Positions 8,508-17,334 are shown, counted from the stretch's first letter. The stretch: DNA of 64,000 nt from Meiothermus cerbereus DSM 11376 (GCF_000620065.1 NZ_JHVI01000008.1:62001-126000); one strand, 5' to 3'. Made by a program: numbers and translations. The notes: generated by a model not told the origin, from the letters alone.

Positions 8508-10105
8508 AGCGGGGTTTCCAGTACCTGCTCTCCGTTGACCACTACCCGCAGCACCGCACTGCCGCGCACCACAATCTCCTGGCTAAAGCTCCAGGGTTGC
8601 TGTACCGGCCCTTCAAACACGGTATTGACCAAAACCTCGTCCTGTACGGTGATGACTACCACGGCACTCGGTATATTTTCCGGCAGGGTATAGCTCACGT
8701 TGACCCTGCGTTCTTGCGGCCCTGTGGGTGCAGGGGAGGGGGTGGGCGGGTTGGCATTGGGGTTGGTGGGTTCGGGGATGGGGGTGGGTTCAGGTGGCCG
8801 CGGCGGTTCCAGCCGGGGCGGTGCGAAGGGGGAGGCCTTGGGGACGGAGGCCATGGGCTGGGCCGCCACCAGGACGCGCACGACTGTTTCGCGGGGCAAG
8901 ACCACGCCCGGGCCGGGTTCCTGGCCGATCACCAGCCCATCGGGTGCGCCCGAGGCTACCTGCACAGTCTGGGCCTGGAGTTCGGCTACGGTCAGGATGT
9001 AGCGGGCTTCCTCTTCGGTGAGGCCGGTGAGGTCGGGCACCAGGGTCTCGCGCGCTGGGGGCCGGGCTCCGCTAGAGACCAGCAGGCGCACCCCCTGGCC
9101 AGGGGGGAGGGGCTGGCCTTCGCGGGGAATGCTGGACAGAACGGTGTCGGCGGTATCGCCCGAGGCGATGCGGGTGATGCCAGCAAGGCGATAGCCCGCA
9201 GCCTCGAGGGCCTGGCGGGCATCCTCGAGCGAGCGACCGCTCACGGTGGGCACGCTGCCAAAACGGGGTTTGTTGACGACCAGCTCGAGCCGACGCCCGG
9301 GTTTGACGCGGGTGCCGGGGTCGGGGGTCTGTTCCAGAATCTGATCCTTGGGCAACGAGACATCGCTGCCCTCGACAAACTCCACCTTGAGGCCATAGGC
9401 CCGCACCGCCTCGAGGGCCTGCCGGGGGGTCTTGCCCACCAGGTCAGGCAGGACGTACTCCGGCGGGTTCAGATAGCTGTTCGCGGCCTGCCAGAGGGCC
9501 ATGCTTCCTAACGCCAGCATGAGCAGGCCTGGAAGCCAGCCGGGCCAGTTTGCACGGTGGACGGGCTTTGGAAGGCGGGATCTGGTTTCGCCGATGCGGG
9601 GGGGTGGGCTGGGTTTGCGGGGCATCTCGACCTTGGCTGGGGGTGGTTCAGTGGGAAGGGTGGGAAGACTGGGGCTCAGGTCGGTGCGGCTTGATCCTTT
9701 GGGAGATGAGCTGACCTGGGGGCGCAACTTCCCAACCAGGGGCCGCCCACCGACTTCGCTGACCTCGAGGTCGCTTTCCTGGTAGCCAAAAGGCTCGAGT
9801 ACTTCCAGCAGAGGCTTGAGCCGCCGGGCCTTGAGCGCTGCTTTGGCCTGTTCGGGCCAGAACACATAGTAGCGCCCAGGGTTGGCCGAGACCAGCACCC
9901 CCGGGGGCAAAAAACCCTGGGCCTCGAGCCGGCGAATGGCGTTTTTGTAGCGGTGAAAGGCGGTGCGGGCCTCAGGCGTATGCACTTCGAACCAGTACAA
10001 CTGCCCCTTGATTCCCTCCGGTGTTTGCACCCAGTACGGGCGCAAAAAACCCTGAGCGGGCTCTTCGCTCAGAATAGTGAACTTATCGTCCAGTAGCGAC
10101 ACCAC
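8504..10105 (-). CDS. PASTA-domain membrane protein with a non-catalytic N-terminal domain
   Basis: A 533-residue single-pass protein. Residues 1 to about 130 form a cytoplasmic domain with no kinase motifs (no glycine loop, HRD or DFG). A Pro/Ser-rich linker precedes one membrane segment ([20 protein letters not shown]). Outside follow three PASTA repeats (starting [20 protein letters not shown] and [10 protein letters not shown]), a Pro-rich linker and a small beta-rich C-terminal domain. PASTA repeats bind peptidoglycan fragments in PknB-type kinases. It starts at GTG 10105, 5 bases after a perfect TATAAT. It could be a pseudokinase-type wall sensor; this is inference. Confidence 0.8.
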   Translation of the reverse strand: MVSLLDDKFTILSEEPAQGFLRPYWVQTPEGIKGQLYWFEVHTPEARTAFHRYKNAIRRLEAQGFLPPGVLVSANPGRYYVFWPEQAKAALKARRLKPLLEVLEPFGYQESDLEVSEVGGRPLVGKLRPQVSSSPKGSSRTDLSPSLPTLPTEPPPAKVEMPRKPSPPPRIGETRSRLPKPVHRANWPGWLPGLLMLALGSMALWQAANSYLNPPEYVLPDLVGKTPRQALEAVRAYGLKVEFVEGSDVSLPKDQILEQTPDPGTRVKPGRRLELVVNKPRFGSVPTVSGRSLEDARQALEAAGYRLAGITRIASGDTADTVLSSIPREGQPLPPGQGVRLLVSSGARPPARETLVPDLTGLTEEEARYILTVAELQAQTVQVASGAPDGLVIGQEPGPGVVLPRETVVRVLVAAQPMASVPKASPFAPPRLEPPRPPEPTPIPEPTNPNANPPTPSPAPTGPQERRVNVSYTLPENIPSAVVVITVQDEVLVNTVFEGPVQQPWSFSQEIVVRGSAVLRVVVNGEQVLETPL

Positions 10106-10110
10106 AAGCG

Positions 10111-10116
10111 ATTATA
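10111..10116 (-). promoter_or_regulatory. -10 box of a probable leaderless promoter
   Basis: Perfect TATAAT on the minus strand, 5 bases before the GTG start of the PASTA gene. No good -35 is seen. The short distance implies that transcription begins at or next to the start codon. Confidence 0.6.
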
Positions 10117-10336
10117 CAGACCACCTCGAGGGCTTTATGAGCGGCTGACTTTTTGTGTGCTGCGCGAGGGGAGATCGCCCGCTTTTTTGCTGCGGACAGA
10201 GGCGCGGCCAGGGGATGCGATGCCAGAGCGGCTTTTGTTGTGCTGTACGCATCAAGCATAAAATAGCTTGCAAAAATGCTTTTCTATACGCCCAGGCTCA
10301 GGCGTCACACTCGTGCTGGGCGCTTGGCGGTATCAT

Positions 10337-10364
10337 TTGCAATTTAACACGCCATTGTTATCAT
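10337..10364 (+). promoter_or_regulatory. Promoter of the methyltransferase gene
   Basis: TTGCAA at 10337-10342, a 16-base spacer and TATCAT at 10359-10364. The -10 box ends 11 bases before the ATG at 10376, leaving a leader of only a few bases. The preceding stretch 10106-10336 holds no gene; I see only an AT-rich inverted repeat CAAGC..GCTTG near 10256-10273. Confidence 0.5.
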
Positions 10365-10375
10365 AAAAACCGAAC

Positions 10376-11167
10376 ATGACTTCTCATTTTAGTCGGGTAG
10401 CTTTTACCTACGACCGGACGCGGTATCATCCGCCGGAGGTTTCCGGGCGTATCGCGACCGCCATCACCGCACCCGTCGAGAAGCTGTTCCGCGACCCCTT
10501 GTTTTTGGAAATCGGTGCTGGAACAGGGCGAATTTCGGTGCCGATTATCGCTCGAGGGTATCGCTACATTGCCCTGGACGACAACCCGGCTATGCTCGAG
10601 GTTCTGCGGCAAAAAGTGGCCGGGGTGGCCCGCAAGGCCCGCCTGGTCGAGGCCGATGCCCGCGAGCTGCCCTTTGAACGCGATAGCCTGCATGCCGTAA
10701 TTGCCGTACACTTCTGGCACCTGCTGGACAACTGGCAGCAGGCGCTGCAAGAAAGCCTGCGGGTACTGCGCCCAGGCGGTTTTTTATTTGAGGGCTGGGA
10801 TCAGTCCAACGATGAAAGCGAGGACTGGCGCATCCAGCAAAAGTGGAAGGAAATTCTGGCTGGTATGGGCTATCAGCTGGCGCGGGGCCGCCACCAGGCC
10901 CGCCTGGCCGAGGTGGAAAAAGAGCTGATCCGGCGCGGCCTCGAGCCTAAATCCCGGACGATAGCCGACTGGGTCGAGCTACGCAGTCCTCGGACGAGTC
11001 TCGAAATGCTTATGGAGCGCATATATTCTTTTACCTGGGAGGTTCCAGAGGAGGTTTTCAGACCCTCGGTGGCCGAGCTGGCCCAGTGGGTGGCCGCGAC
11101 CTACCCCGACCCGGACGTGGAATACCCGATCCACTGGAAGTTTGTGTTGCGCACCAGCCGGGTTTAA
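10376..11167 (+). CDS. Class I SAM-dependent methyltransferase
   Basis: A 263-residue Rossmann-fold methyltransferase. Motif I is LEIGAGTGRISVP, the acidic end of strand 2 is ALDDNPAML, motif II lies around LVEADARELPF, and LRVLRPGGFLFEGW follows as the post-motif block. This matches the UbiE/type-11 methyltransferase group. The C-terminal 100 residues resemble no subfamily I can name, so the acceptor is unknown. It is a single-gene unit with its own promoter; the 240 bases after it hold a dispersed repeat and no gene. Confidence 0.85.
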   Translation: MTSHFSRVAFTYDRTRYHPPEVSGRIATAITAPVEKLFRDPLFLEIGAGTGRISVPIIARGYRYIALDDNPAMLEVLRQKVAGVARKARLVEADARELPFERDSLHAVIAVHFWHLLDNWQQALQESLRVLRPGGFLFEGWDQSNDESEDWRIQQKWKEILAGMGYQLARGRHQARLAEVEKELIRRGLEPKSRTIADWVELRSPRTSLEMLMERIYSFTWEVPEEVFRPSVAELAQWVAATYPDPDVEYPIHWKFVLRTSRV

Positions 11168-11288
11168 CCTGCCGCAAACACATGGTGTTTGTATCAAGTG
11201 TGCTGCGCTATTGGCGTTTTTGCCCCTACTGGAAGCACTGGTTGTATCCACCTGTAGATCCAGAAGGTTTTGCATCCGGGAAGCAACT

Positions 11289-11325
11289 CTGTGCTGAACA
11301 CAGCAATTCAAGTTGTGGGTGGTTC
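11289..11325 (+). repeat. Copy B of the 37-bp dispersed repeat
   Basis: Matches 4908-4944 at 34 of 37 bases in the same orientation. It lies in the 240-base gap between the methyltransferase and the convergent kinase gene. The flanks of the two copies do not resemble each other. Confidence 0.7.
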
Positions 11326-11407
11326 GGAAATTACGAAGAGCGCTATAGCTGCTGCGTCCCGAACAGCGGTAGAAACTTTTTCCCAGTTGGGATTGTACCG
11401 TTCGCAC

Positions 11408-12370
11408 CTAAGGCTGCTCTAACCTGGTAAAGCCAAACTGCTCGATGCGCCGCTTAATCTCTGCGTCCATGGGTGGGCGGGCCCCAAACCGCCCAATCAC
11501 CCAACCCGCTACCTGCACGGCTAATTGACCGGCTGCCTGGGCGTCTTTGGAGCGTAGGTAATGCCCCAGGAAGGCCCCTCCAAACGAATCGCCTGCACCA
11601 GTAGCATCTACTGGCTGGTCGCGGGTGGCCTGAAGTTCGATCAGGCTGCCCCGGTCGAGAATTAGGGCGCCATCGGCAGCCAGTTTGAGCAAAATCATGG
11701 CTTCGGGATAGAGCTTTTGCAGGATCTCGAGAATCTCCCTGGGGTTCTGAGCCCCGGTAAGGGCCTGGCCTTCATCGAGGTTGGGAAACACAAAGTCCAG
11801 GGAAAGCCCTCGAGTCATGCGGCGAAACTCCTCCCGTCCGATTTCCCGAATCATCTGAAACGAGGCCGGGTCGAAGGAGATGGTGATGCCGGCATCGCGT
11901 GCTACCTGCACGGCCTTGAGCGCGGCCTGACGAGGGGGGTCGGTAAAGAGCGACCAGGCCGTCACGTGCAGATGCCCGGCCTGCTGAATGACTTCTACCG
12001 GCACTTCCTCGGGGTGCAATTCAAAGTCGGCGCCTTGTGAGGTGAGCATCGAGCGTTGCCCTGCGGCGTCTATAAGTACCAGAATTACCCCGGTGGGGGT
12101 GCTGCTGTTCCAGATGATGTGGGGCATTACACCCTCTGCAGCCAGCTCCTGCACGGCAAACTCGCCGAAGCGGTCGCGCCCTACTTCCCCGATAAATCCA
12201 GCCGGATACCCCACCCGGGATGCCCAAACTGCCACATTGGCCGCGCTTCCACCGCCCATCAACAAAACCCTTCCAGTGGTATCGCCGCCGGGCAGCAGCA
12301 GGGTATTGGGTTTGGCCAGCACATCCCAGGTGAGGTCGCCAAGAGCAATGAGAGGTTTGAGGTTCGCCAT
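11408..12370 (-). CDS. PfkB-family carbohydrate or nucleoside kinase
   Basis: A 320-residue ribokinase-fold kinase. Both PfkB signatures are present: the substrate motif GGGSAANVAVWASRVG and the ATP/anion-hole motif DATGAGDSFGGAFLG, whose Asp is the catalytic base. Such enzymes phosphorylate sugars such as ribose, fructose or KDG, or nucleosides. The substrate cannot be assigned. ATG 12370 is the first in-frame start. The gene stands alone, convergent with the methyltransferase and divergent from tRNA-Trp. Confidence 0.88.
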   Translation of the reverse strand: MANLKPLIALGDLTWDVLAKPNTLLLPGGDTTGRVLLMGGGSAANVAVWASRVGYPAGFIGEVGRDRFGEFAVQELAAEGVMPHIIWNSSTPTGVILVLIDAAGQRSMLTSQGADFELHPEEVPVEVIQQAGHLHVTAWSLFTDPPRQAALKAVQVARDAGITISFDPASFQMIREIGREEFRRMTRGLSLDFVFPNLDEGQALTGAQNPREILEILQKLYPEAMILLKLAADGALILDRGSLIELQATRDQPVDATGAGDSFGGAFLGHYLRSKDAQAAGQLAVQVAGWVIGRFGARPPMDAEIKRRIEQFGFTRLEQP

Positions 12371-12517
12371 TGGGCCGATTGTACCCTGCTAAACCCTATG
12401 CCTTGTGTTGTCACGGGGCTTTTTGCTGCCGCGCTAATGGAATGCTGGGGATCGCGCATCGGGTTTTTTGTTGCCAGCAGCACACACAGGCCAAAAGCCA
12501 GGGCGGTTCCCGGTAGG

Positions 12518-12546
12518 TTGTCGGTTCTGTGTCCCTATGCTAAAAT
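12518..12546 (+). promoter_or_regulatory. Promoter of tRNA-Trp
   Basis: TTGTCG at 12518-12523, a 17-base spacer and TAAAAT at 12541-12546. Initiation would fall near 12553, about 25 bases before the mature 5' end of the tRNA. Confidence 0.6.
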
Positions 12547-12577
12547 CCGATGCGCCAGCGATGAGCTGGAACAATGG

Positions 12578-12654
12578 GGGCCGTTAGCTCAGCCCGGTAG
12601 AGCACTCGTCTCCAAAACGAGGTGTCGGAGGTTCGAATCCTTCACGGCCCGCCA
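12578..12654 (+). tRNA. tRNA-Trp (CCA anticodon)
   Basis: A complete 77-base cloverleaf: acceptor GGGCCGT/ACGGCCC, D-arm GCTC/GAGC, anticodon stem CTCGT/ACGAG with loop CTCCAAA (anticodon CCA), T-arm GGAGG/CCTTC with TTCGAAT, discriminator G and an encoded CCA end. The part from base 33 of the gene onward (12610-12654) is repeated at 22366-22410. The tRNA itself remains intact on the left side of the inserted element. Confidence 0.97.
12610..12654 (+). repeat. attL, 45-bp direct repeat in the tRNA-Trp 3' end
   Basis: Identical over 45 bases to 22366-22410. The flanking bases differ on both sides (T versus G before, G versus A after), which defines the core limits. Confidence 0.92.
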
Positions 12655-12736
12655 GAACGTCCAGGACACAAGAGTTTGAAAAATAAAGTTTATCGGCCTG
12701 CTGCCCTAGTCTAGACGTCAAACCCTGGAGGGCAGC

Positions 12737-13591
12737 ATGACCATTTCTGAGGCTATCGAATACTTCCTCTCGGACCACCGTAGGCTCGGTTCGCGCCCGG
12801 CCACCATCCAGTGGCACCGCACCATCCTTAACCTCCTGCTGAAGGACCACCTCGAGGCCCCGGTTACCGCCTTGAACAAGCCCCTCATGGTCAAGGTGCT
12901 GGACCGGGAGGTTTCTACCAACACCAAGGCCAACTACGAGAAGTCCTTGAGGGCTTTCACCCGGGCACTATACCGCGATGGGCTCATTGCCAGGTTCCCC
13001 TTCGAAGGCATGAAGCGCCCTCGGGAGGAGTACAAGCCCAAGAAGACCTTGACCCAAGAGGAGATAAACCGGCTCTTCGCTGTGGCCTCGTCTGACCCAC
13101 GCTACCGGCTTCGTAACCGGGCCATGCTGTTCGTCCTGCTCCAGGCTGGCCTGCGGGCTTCAGAAGTAGCCCGGATGCAGGTTGAGGATGTGGACTGGGA
13201 GAACGCCGCCATCATCGTGCGGGGCAAGACCGGGGATGCCTTCGTGCCGATGAGCCGTGACGTGTACCAGGCCATGAGGGCTTACCTGACCAAGGAGCGG
13301 AGGGGCCAGAGCCGCTACTTCTTCGTCACCGGCAAGCAGGGGGTCACCGGACGCTCGGTGAGCCGCTGGGTCCAGCGACTTGCGGAGCGGGCCAAACTCA
13401 CCAGACCTATCGGCCCCCACCTGTTGCGCCATACCTTCGCCACGAGCTACCTGAAGGCCGGGGGTGACGCTTTCCGGTTACAGCGGCTGATGCGCCACAA
13501 AACAGCCTCTATGACCCAGCGGTACTTGAATCTGGTGCTGGACGACATCGCAGTAGACCTCAACCGCAAGGTCTCTCGACCGGAGCCGTGA
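12737..13591 (+). CDS. Tyrosine recombinase (element integrase)
   Basis: A 284-residue phage-integrase/XerC-type recombinase. The N-terminal core-binding domain spans about residues 1-95 and the catalytic domain about 100-280. Catalytic residues can be placed: Arg140 (AGLRASEVAR), Lys164 (VRGKTGD), His228 and Arg231 (HLLRHTFA), His254 (LMRHKTAS) and nucleophile Tyr263 (QRYLNLV). It has a good ribosome binding site (GGAGGG about 7 bases before the ATG). It lies 82 bases inside the left repeat and reads away from the tRNA, so it may receive read-through from the tRNA promoter. Its role is integration and excision at tRNA-Trp. Confidence 0.95.
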   Translation: MTISEAIEYFLSDHRRLGSRPATIQWHRTILNLLLKDHLEAPVTALNKPLMVKVLDREVSTNTKANYEKSLRAFTRALYRDGLIARFPFEGMKRPREEYKPKKTLTQEEINRLFAVASSDPRYRLRNRAMLFVLLQAGLRASEVARMQVEDVDWENAAIIVRGKTGDAFVPMSRDVYQAMRAYLTKERRGQSRYFFVTGKQGVTGRSVSRWVQRLAERAKLTRPIGPHLLRHTFATSYLKAGGDAFRLQRLMRHKTASMTQRYLNLVLDDIAVDLNRKVSRPEP

Positions 13592-13640
13592 CAGGGTGCT
13601 GAAACCACGGTGTGAGACCTCATTTTGCTAAGACGGTCCT

Positions 13641-13660
13641 AGGTGCCCTCCGGGGCACCA
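13641..13660 (+). terminator. GC-rich hairpin after the integrase
   Basis: GGTGCCC and GGGCACC around a 4-base loop, without a T-run. A second imperfect stem lies at 13700-13732 (GGGGGA / TCCCCC). The 249 bases between integrase and serine recombinase (13592-13840) hold no convincing gene. Confidence 0.35.
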
Positions 13661-13807
13661 TTGCCTTTAATGCAGCGAGACCCCATAACGCCGAGAGAGC
13701 AGGTGGGGGAATGAAAACAGTCCCCCTGCTGTGTCCTAGCATGTACGCCCGACAGGCCACACGCTGGGTCAGTCTACCGAGGTTTGAGGCTTTGGGGGAC
13801 CATGAAT

Positions 13808-13831
13808 GTACACGCACGGACCCGCGTGTAC
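13808..13831 (+). promoter_or_regulatory. Perfect 8-bp inverted repeat upstream of the serine recombinase
   Basis: GTACACGC and GCGTGTAC are separated by 8 bases and end 9 bases before the ATG at 13841, next to the ribosome binding site GAGGAAG. This could be an operator for autoregulation or a recombinase-binding site. Confidence 0.5.
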
Positions 13832-13840
13832 GAGGAAGCC

Positions 13841-14521
13841 ATGAAGACTGTCGCCTACATCCGAGTTAGCACCGCCGAACAAGCCGACCAGGGGGTATCC
13901 CTCGAGGCCCAAGCTGCTCGACTAAGCGCTTATTGCATCGCCCAAGGCTGGCCCCAGCCCGAAATCGTGGAGGATGCCGGGGTAAGCGCTAAGAGCTTGG
14001 ACCGTCCAGGTCTGGGGCGAATCCTCGAGGCCATCCGACGTAAGCAGGTAGGCCGCTTGCTGGTGCTCAAGCTGGACCGGCTCACCCGCTCGGTGGCCGA
14101 CCTCTCGCCCTTGCTCAAGGCCCTGGACCGGGGTAACTGCCAGCTAGTGTCCTTGGGCGAGTCCCTGGATACCTCCACGGCAGCCGGAAGACTGATGCTC
14201 AACCTGCTGGTCTCGGTTAGCCAGTGGGAACGGGAGGCCATCGCAGAGCGCACCCGCATAGCCTTGAGGCACAAGCGCAGTACTAAAGCGGTTTACAACC
14301 ATGACCCGCTGGGCTTCAGGCGGGTCGGGGAGACCCTGCAACGGGTGGAGGAGGAATTCGCCACGGCGGTGCGGGTGCTCGAGCTTTATCGGCAAGGCCA
14401 CGGGCTCAACGCCATCGCCCGGAGGTTGAACGCTGAGGCCATCCCCACCAAGACCGGAGGACAGTGGTACGCTAGCACGGTCAAGCGGATTGTCGAGCGG
14501 CCTGAGCTCTATGGGCTCTAG
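13841..14521 (+). CDS. Serine recombinase (resolvase/invertase family)
   Basis: A 226-residue serine recombinase. Catalytic Ser10 lies in YIRVSTAEQ, followed by QADQGVSLEAQ, LLVLKLDRLTRS and the helix-E region SVSQWEREAIAERTR. The C-terminal 70 residues have a helix-turn-helix form (LNAIARRLNAEAIPT) with a short recombinase-domain remnant, so it is resolvase-sized rather than a large serine integrase. ATG 13841 was chosen because it has GAGGAAG at proper distance; the longer TTG start has no support. Having both tyrosine and serine recombinases suggests a second function such as dimer resolution or inversion. Confidence 0.9.
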   Translation: MKTVAYIRVSTAEQADQGVSLEAQAARLSAYCIAQGWPQPEIVEDAGVSAKSLDRPGLGRILEAIRRKQVGRLLVLKLDRLTRSVADLSPLLKALDRGNCQLVSLGESLDTSTAAGRLMLNLLVSVSQWEREAIAERTRIALRHKRSTKAVYNHDPLGFRRVGETLQRVEEEFATAVRVLELYRQGHGLNAIARRLNAEAIPTKTGGQWYASTVKRIVERPELYGL

Positions 14522-14604
14522 ACTCCGGGTTTGGAGCTTTCAGCAGGGCCTCGTTAATTTGTTGCTGCGCGTACCCGCACCCCCCGATAGAATTAGCGCA
14601 ATCT

Positions 14605-17334
14605 ATGACGCCTGAGGAGAAAGCCAGGCAAGCGATTGACCGGCAGCTCGAGGCTGCGGGATGGGTTGTCCAGGACATGGAGGAGTTCGACCGCTACGCT
14701 GGCTTAGGCGTGGCCGTGCGGGAGTTCCCCCTGCTAAGCGGCGAGGCCGATTACCTGCTGTTCGTGGACGGCAGGGCGGTAGGGGTGCTCGAGGCCAAGC
14801 CGCAGGGCACCACCTTGAGCGGAGTGGCCGAGCAGACCAAGAAGTACCTCGAGGGCCTGCCGCCCCATGTGGCGCACCACCACAGCCCCCTGCCCTTCGG
14901 CTACGAGAGCACCGGGGTGGAGACCTACTTCCTCGACCGACGCGACCCCGAACCCCGCAGCCGCCGGGTGTTCAGCATCCACCGGCCTGAAACCCTGCTC
15001 GAGTGGGTCCGGCAGCCCGACACCCTGCGCTCGCGGCTCCAGCAGATGCCGCCCCTCCCCACCGCCAACCTGCGGGATTGCCAGGTGGAAGCCGTACAGG
15101 GCCTCGAGGCTTCCCTCGCCCAGAACCGGCCCCGCGCCCTCATTCAGATGGCGACGGGTTCCGGCAAGACCTTTACCGCCGTCACCGCCTGTTACCGCCT
15201 CATCAAGTTCGCGGGGGCCAAGCGCATCCTCTTCCTGGTGGACCGCAAGAACCTGGGCAAGCAGACCTTGGGGGAGTTCCAGCAGTACGTGACCCCCGAC
15301 GACGGGCGCAAGTTTGGCGAGCTTTACAACGTGCAACTCCTGGGCGGTACGCGCATTGACCCCGTCGCCAAGGTGACCATCGGGACCATCCAGCGGTTGT
15401 ATTCGATGCTACGGGGCGAGGAGCTCGACGAGGAAGCTGAGGAAGTCTCGCTCAACGAGCTCAACCTCCAGAACCAGCGGCCCAAGGAAGTGGCCTACAA
15501 CCCCGACATTCCCCCCGAGACCTTCGACTTCATCATCACCGACGAATGCCACCGCAGCATCTACAACCTGTGGCGGCAGGTGCTGGAATACTTCGACGGC
15601 TTCCTGATTGGCCTCACCGCCACCCCCTCCAAGCAGACCCTGGGCTTCTTCAACCAGAACCTAGTCACCGAGTATAGTTTTGACCGTGCCGTAGCCGATA
15701 ACGTCAACGTGGATTACGACGTGTACCGCATCAAGACCCAGGTCACCGAGCAGGGGGCCAGGGTGGAGGCCGGGCAGTACGTGGACAAGCGGGACAAGCT
15801 GAGCCGCAGCCGTCGCTGGGAAGCCCTGGACGATGACCTCGAGTACCGCCCCAACGAACTTGACCGCAGCGTGGTGGCGACTGACCAGATACGCACCGTC
15901 ATCCGCACCTTCAAGGAAAAGCTCTTCACCGAGCTATTCCCCGGACGCATCCACGTGCCCAAGACCCTTATCTTCGCCAAGGACGACTCCCATGCCGAGG
16001 ACATCGTGGAGATTGTGCGCGAGGAGTTCGGCAAGGGCAACGAGTTTTGCAAGAAAATCACCTACCGCACCACCGAGGACCCTGAGACCCTCATCAAGGA
16101 GTTTCGCAACAGCTATAACCCGCGCATCGCGGTGACAGTAGATATGATTTCCACCGGAACCGACATCAAGCCCTTGGAGTGCCTGCTGTTCATGCGGGAC
16201 GTGAAGAGCCAGGTCTACTTCGAGCAGATGAAGGGCCGGGCCACCCGCACCATTGACCCCTCTGACCTGAGGGCGGTGACCCCCGATGCCCTGGGCAAGA
16301 CCCACTTCGTGCTGGTGGACGCGGTGGGCGTCACCGAGTCGGACAAGACCGATAGCCGCCCCCTCGAGCGCAGCCCCAGCGTGCCCTTCAAGAAGCTCAT
16401 CGAGCGGGTCATGGTGGGCGACCGCAGCCCCGACACCCTCTCGAGCCTGGCCTCCCGCCTCAGCCGCCTGGAGCGCAAGCTCGACCCCAAGAGCCGCCAG
16501 TCCTTCCAGGAGCAGACCGGCCACACCCTGCCCGACCTCGCCAACCGGCTGCTCGACGCCCTGGACCCGGACAAGGCCGAGGCGCTGGCCAGGGCCACCA
16601 CCGGACAGACCGAGCCGCCCCCAGAGGCCATCCAGCAGGCCCGAGAAACCCTGACCGAGGCCGCCTGCCGTCCCTTCAACGGCAAGCTCAAAGACGCCCT
16701 CGTGAGCCTCCAGCAGCAGGCCGAGCAGGTCATTGACACCGTCACCAAGGACCAGGTGACCTATGCCGGTTACGACTTCGAGAAGGCTACCCGCCTGGTG
16801 CAGAGCTGGCGGGAGTTCATCGAGGCCAACAAGGACGAACTCACCGCCCTGCAAATCCTCTACAGTCGCCCCTACGCTCAGCGTAGGCTGACCTTCGAGG
16901 CCATCCAGCAACTGGCCCAGGCGGTGGAGCGCCCCCCCTACCACCTGACCCCAGAGAGCCTCTGGAATGCCTACGAGCGCCTCGAGCAGGGCCGGGTGCG
17001 CGGGGCAGGCCCCAAGCGCCTGCTGACCGACCTGGTGGCCCTGGTGCGCTTTGCCACGGGGCAGGCCGAGGTGCTGGAGCCTTTCGCCCTCACCGTGGAG
17101 GAGCGCTTCAAGGGCTGGCTCGAGCGCCAGCAGGCCAGCGGCAGGCAGTTCACCGAGGAGCAGATGGAGTGGCTGACCATGATTCGAGACCACATCGCCG
17201 CATCCGCCGCCATCACCGTGCAGGACTTGGAACTCTCGCCCTTTAGCCAGCGGGGAGGCCAGTACAGGGCGGTTATGCTGTTCCCCAACGTGAAGCAGCT
17301 ACTGGACGAACTCAACGAGGTGCTGGCCGCATGA
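14605..17334 (+). CDS. hsdR: Type I restriction enzyme R subunit (nuclease-translocase)
   Basis: A 909-residue HsdR. The N-terminal nuclease domain has Asp49 and the ExK pair Glu63/Lys65 (GEADYLLFVDGRAVGVLEAK), the PD-(D/E)xK core. The SF2 motor follows with Walker A ATGSGKT (183-189), the DEAH-type box DECH (313-316), and the motif VI-like GRATRTIDP. The C-terminal 250 residues would contact the methylase. With HsdS and HsdM it cuts DNA lacking the host methyl pattern after ATP-driven translocation. The stop overlaps the hsdS start by 4 bases. A -10-like TAGAAT lies at about 14587. Confidence 0.95.
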   Translation: MTPEEKARQAIDRQLEAAGWVVQDMEEFDRYAGLGVAVREFPLLSGEADYLLFVDGRAVGVLEAKPQGTTLSGVAEQTKKYLEGLPPHVAHHHSPLPFGYESTGVETYFLDRRDPEPRSRRVFSIHRPETLLEWVRQPDTLRSRLQQMPPLPTANLRDCQVEAVQGLEASLAQNRPRALIQMATGSGKTFTAVTACYRLIKFAGAKRILFLVDRKNLGKQTLGEFQQYVTPDDGRKFGELYNVQLLGGTRIDPVAKVTIGTIQRLYSMLRGEELDEEAEEVSLNELNLQNQRPKEVAYNPDIPPETFDFIITDECHRSIYNLWRQVLEYFDGFLIGLTATPSKQTLGFFNQNLVTEYSFDRAVADNVNVDYDVYRIKTQVTEQGARVEAGQYVDKRDKLSRSRRWEALDDDLEYRPNELDRSVVATDQIRTVIRTFKEKLFTELFPGRIHVPKTLIFAKDDSHAEDIVEIVREEFGKGNEFCKKITYRTTEDPETLIKEFRNSYNPRIAVTVDMISTGTDIKPLECLLFMRDVKSQVYFEQMKGRATRTIDPSDLRAVTPDALGKTHFVLVDAVGVTESDKTDSRPLERSPSVPFKKLIERVMVGDRSPDTLSSLASRLSRLERKLDPKSRQSFQEQTGHTLPDLANRLLDALDPDKAEALARATTGQTEPPPEAIQQARETLTEAACRPFNGKLKDALVSLQQQAEQVIDTVTKDQVTYAGYDFEKATRLVQSWREFIEANKDELTALQILYSRPYAQRRLTFEAIQQLAQAVERPPYHLTPESLWNAYERLEQGRVRGAGPKRLLTDLVALVRFATGQAEVLEPFALTVEERFKGWLERQQASGRQFTEEQMEWLTMIRDHIAASAAITVQDLELSPFSQRGGQYRAVMLFPNVKQLLDELNEVLAA

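Noticed and set aside
8483-9511. 342-codon plus-strand open frame opposite the PASTA gene
   Set aside because: Three PASTA repeats and a membrane segment on the minus strand explain the region; the reverse frame is Gly-rich shadow.
13784-13841. Longer start (TTG 13784) for the serine recombinase
   Set aside because: The 19 extra residues precede the family start MKTVAYIRVS and would run through the inverted repeat; ATG 13841 has a good ribosome binding site.
13612-13869. 85-codon frame between integrase and serine recombinase
   Set aside because: No ribosome binding site, no recognisable motif, and it overlaps the inverted repeat and the recombinase start.
15934-17193. 419-codon minus-strand open frame opposite hsdR
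   Set aside because: hsdR motifs on the plus strand are complete, and the reverse frame is Leu/Gly/His-rich without domains.
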